Shown here in pieces: positions 1-5,318 of a stretch of 5,318 nt of DNA (positions are counted from its first letter, which is position 1; each line of letters starts with the position of its first letter). Origin of the DNA: Ruminococcus sp. (GTDB lineage Bacteria; Bacillota; Clostridia; Oscillospirales; Acutalibacteraceae); assembly GCA_017380355.1 (NCBI GenBank), contig JAFOED010000005.1:1-5318 (forward strand), read 5' to 3'. The notes beneath the pieces are model-generated. The model did no database searches. It saw nothing but the letters and a program-made list of their open reading frames with translations, and was not told the DNA's origin. The position numbers and the translations under genes are program-made.

Positions 1-2208
1 CTTCAGAGCAAGCGCTTCTTAAACGAGGGTGACGTAAACGACTTTGTCGTGAGCAACGAGAAGAAATTCCTCGCCGTTATGCACAACTCGTACAACCTGA
101 CTGTGTGGGATATAGAAACTGGTCAGGAAATAATGAACAAAGTTTTCTCTAACACTATTTCTCAGGTTTCTTTTGCAAAAGATAACAAGATGATTGTTCT
201 CACAGACTTACTGTACTGTTACGATCTTACCAGCGACACCGAACTGTGGATGTTAAATGACATAAGCGAAAGCAGTTTTTCGCTACTTAACGAAAAAAAT
301 CTCATTGTGTACAGCAGTCCTAAGGGGTTGTCACTTGTTGATATAAACAGCGGAGAAATCGCAAAAGAGATTCCAGTCAAAGGTTTAGGCGAATTTGAAT
401 ACGTGTATTTCAGTAAATATGCTGTTTCCCCACAGGAGAATTATATCGCTTCTACCAACACCGACGGTGACATCTACCTGTGGAATATCGAAAAGGAAAC
501 ATACAAAAAAACCAATCTGGACACAGATTATATAATCGATATTGAGTTTATAAGCGACGACAGACTCGCTGCTATTTCTACTCCATCTGTTATGAACGAG
601 AGCATGAAATCAGAGCTTTCTATCGGAAACTCGGTTATTTACGAAGATACAGTAAGAGAAATCCACTGCTACGACACAGATGCAAATCTCAAGTGGCATG
701 ATAAGCTCGTATTCAACCAGCTCACATATAAAAGCAACTTGTGCTCTGATACTTACACTTCATCTGAAGGTAAAAAATACGATGCTGTATTTTTCACAGG
801 TGGTAACTGGTGCCTTGTTTTAGACATAGAAAGCGGAAAAACACTCGACAAAATCGAGATGCCTGATCCTATTCTATACACTAAAGTAGACGAGGTTGGA
901 ATCGACTTTCTGTTATCAAGCGGTCTATACGGCTCATATAGCTTTTCTGACTCTTTCTGCTGTTCAGTCAGATACTTTGTCGACAATCTCGAGTCTGGTA
1001 TTATCGGCGATGTAACCTTCGTAGTTCCTGAAAACTCAAACGGTGTTTACATGTACGAGTACGGCTTATACGATGACAACTTTGTAAGCTGTTTCGATAA
1101 TAAAGATAACCTCACTTTATCATCAAACGGCACACAAATCGGAGACTACATCCTTTTCTATGAAATCGTAAATTCACAATACGAGATATACAGCTACGAT
1201 ATTTACAAAAACTGTATCACAGCAAAAACCACAATCACTTATTCAATTAGTTTCAGCTCACTTAACTCACCATATATAAAAACTGATAACCACGACGAAG
1301 TTTTAATTCTCGCATCAAACTGCGTTTATCTTTTTAATATGGCAAATGGAGATACCGAAACTGTGATAGAAAGCGAAGGATACAGTCTTAATATCCGCGA
1401 CGCTTACTACCACAACGGATATCTGTATTACATCACTGCTACAAAGGACCCTGAGACTTTCGAAAAAACAAACGATATTTATCGTACAGACATCAAAACT
1501 AAAAAATCAGAAGTTCTCTATAAAGATGTAACTGAAAAGTACTTCTACTTCAACGCTATTCCTGAGCATTCACTATTTATGTCGTGGGATTACGACGACC
1601 CTGAATTTAAGCTTGATTTACTATACAACGATGAAGAAATCAAACTTGATTCAATCGCATATCCTGAGTTCACCGCTGTAACGGATGATGGAAAACACAT
1701 CGCTCTTCTGTCTGAAACTGACATTCAGATATACGACAAAGATATGAAATTGCAACACGAAATCAGTATGGAAAACAAAACTCCAGTGAGCACACACGTA
1801 ATTGATAACAAACTATTAGTCGCATACAAAACAGACGAAATGTCAGTATACGACCTGAAAAAAGGTAAAAAGCTCACTACTACGGCGCTTAACTTCACCT
1901 ATTCTACTGGCTCAGTTTTCTGGGACGACAGCGAAAAAGGTAAGCTTTTAGTAAACGCTCACAACTGTATGAACGTATATGACTCTAAGAACTTCGAACT
2001 TTTAGCGGCTGTTGACTTCTGTGTCGGTTTTGACCACCACAAAAACGCTGCATTTGTTTTCGGTAACGATAAGAAGGACACTTCAAAAGACGCATTAGGC
2101 TATTTTGAGATTTATTCGCCTGAACAGTTAATCGAAAAAGCAAGCAAAATGCTCGAAGGTAACACTCTCACAGATAGCCAGAAACGTGAATACAGTATAG
2201 AAGAATAA
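1..2208 (+). CDS. WD40-like beta-propeller protein, 5' end outside window
   Basis: The frame is open from base 1, giving 735 visible residues and a TAA stop. Numbering here starts at base 1. The GTG at 49 (residue 17) is the first start-like codon, but it has no well-spaced ribosome binding site (GAGGGTGA ends about 16 nt upstream). It also falls inside a WD-type blade that begins near residue 9 (GDVNDFV) and ends at VWDIETG (W36, D37), so the gene almost surely begins upstream of the window. Other blade-like units end at LWNIEK (W161), IYDKD (about 577-581), VYDLKKGK (about 616-623) and VYDSKN (about 659-664). The middle is divergent, with LVLDIESGK and YLFNMANG as degenerate blade ends. There is no signal peptide or membrane helix in the visible part, so a cytosolic, protein-binding or sensing role is likely. 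The last 30 residues form a charged non-propeller tail (LIEKASKML, then LTDSQKREY). The partner and function are unknown. A PQQ-like or other propeller family remains possible. The strong terminator that follows shows this is the last gene of its transcript. Confidence 0.85.
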   Translation, partial: LQSKRFLNEGDVNDFVVSNEKKFLAVMHNSYNLTVWDIETGQEIMNKVFSNTISQVSFAKDNKMIVLTDLLYCYDLTSDTELWMLNDISESSFSLLNEKNLIVYSSPKGLSLVDINSGEIAKEIPVKGLGEFEYVYFSKYAVSPQENYIASTNTDGDIYLWNIEKETYKKTNLDTDYIIDIEFISDDRLAAISTPSVMNESMKSELSIGNSVIYEDTVREIHCYDTDANLKWHDKLVFNQLTYKSNLCSDTYTSSEGKKYDAVFFTGGNWCLVLDIESGKTLDKIEMPDPILYTKVDEVGIDFLLSSGLYGSYSFSDSFCCSVRYFVDNLESGIIGDVTFVVPENSNGVYMYEYGLYDDNFVSCFDNKDNLTLSSNGTQIGDYILFYEIVNSQYEIYSYDIYKNCITAKTTITYSISFSSLNSPYIKTDNHDEVLILASNCVYLFNMANGDTETVIESEGYSLNIRDAYYHNGYLYYITATKDPETFEKTNDIYRTDIKTKKSEVLYKDVTEKYFYFNAIPEHSLFMSWDYDDPEFKLDLLYNDEEIKLDSIAYPEFTAVTDDGKHIALLSETDIQIYDKDMKLQHEISMENKTPVSTHVIDNKLLVAYKTDEMSVYDLKKGKKLTTTALNFTYSTGSVFWDDSEKGKLLVNAHNCMNVYDSKNFELLAAVDFCVGFDHHKNAAFVFGNDKKDTSKDALGYFEIYSPEQLIEKASKMLEGNTLTDSQKREYSIEE

Positions 2209-2237
2209 TTCTCTACTGGAATTTTAATACGTTTATT

Positions 2238-2278
2238 CCCCATCTGCTAGTACAGTTAGCAGGTGGGGTTTCTTTTTA
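2238..2278 (+). terminator. Intrinsic terminator after the propeller gene
   Basis: A 13-bp stem runs from CCCCATCTGCTAG (2238-2250) to TTAGCAGGTGGGG (2256-2268). It has two G-U wobbles and a 5-nt loop (TACAG), and it is followed directly by a T-rich run (TTTCTTTTTA). It lies 29 nt past the propeller gene's stop and upstream of the next promoter. It should therefore separate the two transcription units. Confidence 0.93.
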
Positions 2279-2369
2279 TCTTCTAATTTTTTTAGTATCA
2301 CAAAACCGCATAATCAAGCCGTTTTTTACTACATATGAGGTTGTGAACAAAAATTTCACGCAAAAAGTG

Positions 2370-2398
2370 TTGACAAATCATTTTTTAAACTGTATTAT
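2370..2398 (+). promoter_or_regulatory. Sigma-A-type promoter of the GntR-ABC-lipoprotein operon
   Basis: A perfect -35 box, TTGACA (2370-2375), is separated by exactly 17 bp from a near-consensus -10 box, TATTAT (2393-2398). The start of transcription is expected near 2404-2406, giving a leader of about 40 nt before the ATG at 2444. No other convincing promoter was seen between the two terminators, so this one probably drives all four downstream genes. The -10 box lies within the left arm of a long dyad, which points to repression by blocking RNA polymerase. Confidence 0.9.
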
Positions 2399-2421
2399 TG
2401 TACTAGTGAAGTAATACAGTT
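2388..2421 (+). promoter_or_regulatory. Dyad operator over the -10 box, probable GntR binding site
   Basis: The perfect 10-bp arms AACTGTATTA (2388-2397) and TAATACAGTT (2412-2421) are separated by 14 bp. The symmetry resumes at the exact centre with ACTAGT (2402-2407), so 14 of 17 half-site positions match. The left arm covers the -10 box. The expected transcription start falls at the centre, so the left arm would not be in the mRNA and the structure should work as a DNA site, not an RNA hairpin. Dimeric GntR-family repressors bind such inverted repeats, and YtrA-type regulators usually control their own operon. Assignment to the regulator encoded 23 nt downstream is inferred from this position. 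Confidence 0.8.
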
Positions 2422-2443
2422 ACTTTTTTCAGGAGGTGTTTTA

Positions 2444-2806
2444 ATGAAGTGGACTTTAGACAAATCAAAACCTTTGTGTCCACAAATCTGTGAACAAGTA
2501 TGCTTAAAAATCGCACTCGGTGAATTCACACCGGGCGGTAAGATGTTCTCCGTACGCGAAACCGCGCTTTTAGCAGGTGTTAACCCTAACACAGTACAAA
2601 AAGCGTTTGAAGTACTCGAGCAGGACGGTATTCTCTACTCTGTTCGTGGCTCAGGATGGTTCGTAAGCGAAGATATAGCGAAAGCAAAAGAAACTCTCGA
2701 CAACCTTGTTTACGAGAAAACTCAGGCTTATTTTGAGTCATTAATCGCGCTCGGTATGAACTCTGAGCAAATCAAAAATTATGTAAAGGAGTGGGATTAT
2801 GAGTGA
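2444..2806 (+). CDS. GntR-family transcriptional regulator, YtrA type
   Basis: This 120-residue protein has an N-terminal winged-helix DNA-binding domain (about residues 1-76) and a short helical tail (about 78-117). It is the small architecture typical of the YtrA subfamily, which lacks the large ligand-binding domain of FadR or HutC relatives. Visible hallmarks are the PLCPQICEQV opening helix, GEFTPGGKMFSVRE (residues 26-39), the recognition-helix segment NPNTVQKAFEVLEQDGIL (47-64) and the wing RGSGWFV (68-74). The ATG is set by AGGAGGTG at 2431-2438. The gene is first in the operon and its stop overlaps the ABC ATPase start by 8 nt, suggesting translational coupling. Family members repress their own exporter operons and are often relieved by envelope-active compounds; the signal here is unknown. 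Unusual features are F35 where many relatives have proline before SVRE, and three cysteines (12, 16, 20) spaced four apart in the first helix. Confidence 0.95.
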   Translation: MKWTLDKSKPLCPQICEQVCLKIALGEFTPGGKMFSVRETALLAGVNPNTVQKAFEVLEQDGILYSVRGSGWFVSEDIAKAKETLDNLVYEKTQAYFESLIALGMNSEQIKNYVKEWDYE

Positions 2807-3497
2807 ACTATTAAGATGTGAAAATCTCACAAAAAAATATGCAAACACAACCGCGCTCAAGGGTATTAACCTGACTTTAGAAAGCGGTAAAATCGTTGGT
2901 CTGCTCGGCCCTAACGGCTCAGGCAAAACAACTTTAATCAAGCTTATCAACGGTCTTCTGACTCCGACTGAAGGTAAGGTTTTAGTAAACGGAAACGCAC
3001 CTGGCGTTAAAACAAAAGCCGAGGTTGCTTATCTTCCTGACAATTCATACTTAAACTCTTGGATGACAGTTAAGCAGATTGTCGACTACTTCGTTGATTT
3101 CTACGCAGATTTCAGAGAAGAGCTCGCTTATGAGATGCTCAAGCGTTTAGGTATCAACCCTGAAATGAAATTGAAAACTCTCTCAAAGGGTAACAAAGAA
3201 AAGGTTTGTCTTATCCTTGTAATGAGCAGAAACGCAAAGCTGTACGTACTCGACGAGCCTATCGCCGGTGTTGACCCTGCAGCTAGAGATTACGTTATCT
3301 CAACTATCATCAACAACTATAATCAGGACGCAACTGTACTTATTTCCACTCACCTTATTTCAGATATCGAGCAGATTTTAGACGAAGCAATTTTTATTCA
3401 GAATGGCGAAATCTTACTGCACAAAACCATCGACGACATCAGAGAAGAACACAATAAGAGTGTCGATGAACTGTTCAGGGAGGTGTTCAAATGGTAA
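2799..3497 (+). CDS. ABC transporter ATP-binding protein, YtrB-like
   Basis: This is a 232-residue ATPase subunit of normal single-domain length, acting on the cytosolic face of the membrane. Motifs in order are an aromatic A-loop candidate at Y14, Walker A GPNGSGKT (37-44), the Q-loop region YLPDNSYL (78-85), signature LSKGNKEK (128-135), Walker B LYVLDEP (148-154) with the predicted catalytic E153, D-loop AGVDP (156-160) and switch histidine H185 (STHL). The usual Q-loop glutamine is replaced by D81, and the signature is LSKGN instead of LSGGQ; both look characteristic of the exporter ATPases that accompany YtrA regulators. All catalytic residues are present, so it should be active. The ATG has AAAGGAG at 2785-2791, 7 nt upstream, and overlaps the regulator gene by 8 nt. 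It probably dimerises and pairs with the permease encoded next. The substrate cannot be read from the sequence. Confidence 0.96.
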   Translation: MSELLRCENLTKKYANTTALKGINLTLESGKIVGLLGPNGSGKTTLIKLINGLLTPTEGKVLVNGNAPGVKTKAEVAYLPDNSYLNSWMTVKQIVDYFVDFYADFREELAYEMLKRLGINPEMKLKTLSKGNKEKVCLILVMSRNAKLYVLDEPIAGVDPAARDYVISTIINNYNQDATVLISTHLISDIEQILDEAIFIQNGEILLHKTIDDIREEHNKSVDELFREVFKW

Positions 3498-4300
3498 AGA
3501 AACTTTTCAAACACGAAATCAAAGCGTACGCACGAGTTATCGTACCAATGCACTTATTACTCATCGGTATCGCTTTAATGTGCAGATTTGTTCAGCTTTT
3601 TGAAGCTGAAACAGACGCTTATATGATTGTTTTTAACTCATCACTCGTCGCACTTTGTATTGGTGCTATAGTGTGTTCTATACTCACAATTGTTTTCGGT
3701 GTAAGACGATTCTACCAGAATATGTTCTCAAGTGAAGGTTACCTCACGCTCACTTTACCTGTAACTACAAATCAGCATCTTTTTGTTAAGACAGCAGTTG
3801 CTGTACTCTCACAGATTGCAAGTATTGTGATGATATTAATCGCAGGTTGCTGTGCATCTTTAGGCGATGTATGTATCGAAGTCATCAAGGTTGTAGTTTA
3901 CTACATCAAACATCTCTTTGCACAGTGCGGTGTACACGCAGGTTTATTCATCGGCGAGTTTATTCTCACTATTATTTTCAGCCTTGTTTCTTCATATATG
4001 GTATTCTACGCTTGTATCGCTCTCGGTCAGCGTGCTAAGAAAAACCGTATCGGTGTTTCGGTTGGTGTATTCTTTATCTACTATATGATGGTTCAGGCAA
4101 TCAGCACAATGTTTACTATTGTTATCACAGTATTCTACGAACAGCTTCATCTTGAACAGCTCATTGAATATCTGCTGAAGCATCAGATTTTTGCATATCA
4201 TATGCTATTTATAACAGATTTTATCCTCTCAGCTATTATCATTACAATCGGCTATTCTATCACAAAACGTACTATTGATAGAAAGCTCAATCTCGAATAA
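3491..4300 (+). CDS. ABC transporter permease, six membrane helices
   Basis: This is a 269-residue integral membrane protein with about six hydrophobic spans: residues 16-37, 46-70, 100-125, 148-178, 187-216 and 236-258. Both termini are predicted cytosolic, from the basic MVKKLFKHEIK start and the TKRTIDRK end. After the second span lies an amphipathic segment, RRFYQNMFSSEGYLTLTLP (72-90). I recognise it as characteristic of clostridial permeases that partner YtrB-like ATPases, and it is a plausible coupling region to the ATPase. The fourth span is preceded by a moderately polar stretch (about 126-147) containing C128 and C146. The ATG overlaps the ATPase stop by 7 nt (ATGGTAA) and has GGGAGG at 3478-3483, 7 nt upstream, so coupled translation is likely. 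With one permease and one ATPase gene, a homodimeric 2+2 exporter is the simplest assembly. The substrate is unknown; envelope-stress or peptide/antibiotic export is inferred only from the operon type. Confidence 0.92.
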   Translation: MVKKLFKHEIKAYARVIVPMHLLLIGIALMCRFVQLFEAETDAYMIVFNSSLVALCIGAIVCSILTIVFGVRRFYQNMFSSEGYLTLTLPVTTNQHLFVKTAVAVLSQIASIVMILIAGCCASLGDVCIEVIKVVVYYIKHLFAQCGVHAGLFIGEFILTIIFSLVSSYMVFYACIALGQRAKKNRIGVSVGVFFIYYMMVQAISTMFTIVITVFYEQLHLEQLIEYLLKHQIFAYHMLFITDFILSAIIITIGYSITKRTIDRKLNLE

Positions 4301-4312
4301 GGAGGGACAGAT

Positions 4313-5155
4313 ATGAAAAAAATATTTAAAATTTCAGCACTCATTTTAGCTGTAGTTGTGATGTGTCTGTCTTTTTCGGGATGCGCAGAGCTTGACGATA
4401 TGCGTGAAGCACACGCAACATGGACAGAAGAAGGCAATACAGAATCTATAAATTACAATGGTGAAGTTTACAAATTGCTCGAAGATGCCGGAAGTATCTA
4501 CCCTGCTTTTACAAGCTCAAGCAGGTGCGACGTATACGTTACTGAACCAGACGTACCGGTGCTCTTATCTCAGGACCTTTCGGTTAATCTACAGCTCAGT
4601 AAGGACAAAAACTTCATTTACGGCTATATGTACGACGCATACGATTTTGAATACAACACATCTAGTCCGTTATTCTTTGCGAAGGAATATTATGGTGGCG
4701 CAGGCAGAGAAGTTCTCTACTGCAAGGAATCAATCTACGATGAAGTAAGTAAAAATATAGCAGACGGCGTGGAATTTACAACTTATGGTTATGAATACTG
4801 GAAGTTTAACGAAGAAACTTTAGAGGATGAACACATCTGCTGCACTTTAACAGAAGAAGAAGCAAAGCTCATCGATAAAGTTTTATCACAAAAACCTGAA
4901 GAGATGGTAAATTCATCAGATTACTTTATCGCTAGTATAGAAAAAATCAGCGATGACGGATACTTCGCAACATACGGTTTCGATGTATATATAAACAACA
5001 AAGGTAATTACGAACTTTCTAAGTACTCTGACGCTTTAGATTTATACTATATTTACGAGGTCCCAAGCGATTTGAAAGACGAATTCGGCAAAATCTTCAA
5101 AGGCGCAGAAGATGAGTTCAAAAGCTCAATGCAATACATAGATATCGAATATTAA
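4313..5155 (+). CDS. Secreted lipoprotein of unknown function
   Basis: This 280-residue protein has a type II (lipoprotein) signal peptide: basic MKKIFK, a hydrophobic core of about residues 7-19, and the lipobox F21-S22-G23-C24. C24 should be lipidated and anchor the mature, mostly acidic protein on the outer face of the membrane. There is no further membrane span. The mature part is rich in Tyr, Asp and Glu and looks mixed alpha/beta. It opens with a short charged linker, then INYNGEVYKLL (46-56), a pattern I associate with small extracytoplasmic beta domains. Mature cysteines lie at 72 (SSRCD), in YCKES and as a pair in ICCTL. I do not recognise the family and claim no enzymatic motif. The start is fixed by AAGGAGG at 4299-4305, which spans the end of the permease stop codon; the gap is 12 nt. 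As the last gene of the ABC operon it may be a substrate receptor, an accessory to the exporter or an envelope-protection factor; this is inference. Confidence 0.88.
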   Translation: MKKIFKISALILAVVVMCLSFSGCAELDDMREAHATWTEEGNTESINYNGEVYKLLEDAGSIYPAFTSSSRCDVYVTEPDVPVLLSQDLSVNLQLSKDKNFIYGYMYDAYDFEYNTSSPLFFAKEYYGGAGREVLYCKESIYDEVSKNIADGVEFTTYGYEYWKFNEETLEDEHICCTLTEEEAKLIDKVLSQKPEEMVNSSDYFIASIEKISDDGYFATYGFDVYINNKGNYELSKYSDALDLYYIYEVPSDLKDEFGKIFKGAEDEFKSSMQYIDIEY

Positions 5156-5157
5156 AC

Positions 5158-5190
5158 AAGAGGCACTCATCAGACGATGAGTGCCTTTTT
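5158..5190 (+). terminator. Intrinsic terminator of the ABC-lipoprotein operon
   Basis: A perfect 11-bp stem, AGGCACTCATC (5161-5171) with GATGAGTGCCT (5176-5186), encloses a 4-nt loop (AGAC) and is followed by TTTT. It begins 5 nt after the lipoprotein stop codon. The preceding AAG could extend the pairing into the U-tract. On the opposite strand the hairpin is followed by CTTGTTTAAT, so weak bidirectional action is possible but not needed by any gene seen here. Confidence 0.95.
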
Positions 5191-5318
5191 AGTTATATCT
5201 ATCTCTGGTTGTTTTCTTAAAAGAAACTCTAGCTCCTCTCAAATAAATCAGCAGAAAATTTGTAAACCTCACATAAATTCAAACACTATTTAGATTATTA
5301 CGCACATCTGCTTTCTGA

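Noticed and set aside
753..986. Minus-strand open frame of 77 residues inside the propeller gene
   Set aside because: It lies wholly inside a convincing coding frame on the other strand, has no recognisable domain, and is a shadow of that gene.
2188..2199. Partial match to the operator arm (AATACAGTA) at the end of the propeller gene
   Set aside because: It is a single half-site inside coding sequence with no mirrored partner nearby.
2343..2359. Short inverted repeat GTGAA...TTCAC just upstream of the -35 box
   Set aside because: The arms are only 5 bp in AT-rich sequence, which is expected by chance; the dyad over the -10 box is far stronger.
2395..2592. Minus-strand open frame across the operon promoter and the start of the regulator gene
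   Set aside because: It overlaps the promoter, operator and the conserved DNA-binding domain of the GntR gene, and shows no protein features.
3847..4038. Cys/Arg-rich + strand frame inside the permease gene
   Set aside because: The composition is typical of an off-frame reading of membrane-helix codons; there is no ribosome binding site or family likeness.
5211..5226. Imperfect inverted repeat TTTCTTAAAAGAAA after the last terminator
   Set aside because: It is made of low-complexity A/T runs with 6-bp arms, and no gene or promoter is nearby to give it meaning.
5298..5318. Possible 3' tail of a convergent minus-strand gene (six open codons, then TAA) at the window edge
   Set aside because: Six codons are too few to support a gene; sequence beyond the window is needed.

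Overview
The window looks like low-GC Firmicutes DNA, most likely from a gut-type Clostridia (Ruminococcaceae/Oscillospiraceae or Lachnospiraceae kind). The grounds are AT-rich spacers, strong AGGAGG-type ribosome binding sites, a textbook sigma-A promoter, U-tailed intrinsic terminators, and a YtrA-type GntR regulator joined to a small ABC exporter. The species cannot be fixed from the sequence alone. All supported genes are on the + strand.

Region 1 (1-2208) is the 3' part of a large gene for a WD40-like beta-propeller protein. Its frame is open to the first base of the window, and a propeller blade runs across the only early start-like codon (GTG at 49), so the true start lies outside the window. 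The C-terminal tail resembles the short helical tail seen at the end of many bacterial effector-plus-WD40 proteins, so an unseen N-terminal effector domain is plausible. A strong terminator (2238-2278) ends this unit.

Region 2 (2279-2443) is a short intergenic region with one clear promoter (TTGACA-17 bp-TATTAT). A long dyad (2388-2421) overlaps its -10 box and the expected transcription start. This is very likely the autoregulatory operator of the regulator gene that follows.

Region 3 (2444-5155) is a tight four-gene operon: a YtrA-type GntR repressor, an ABC ATPase of the YtrB kind, a six-helix ABC permease, and a secreted lipoprotein of unknown function. The first three genes overlap by 8 and 7 nt, and the lipoprotein follows after 12 nt, each with its own good ribosome binding site. 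The inferred logic is as follows. The repressor holds the promoter shut until a signal (in characterised relatives, often a cell-envelope antibiotic) releases it. The ATPase and permease then form an exporter, and the lipoprotein acts on the outer face of the membrane. A perfect 11-bp hairpin plus U-tract (5158-5190) ends the operon.

The last 128 bases (5191-5318) are AT-rich, and I can support no gene or element there.
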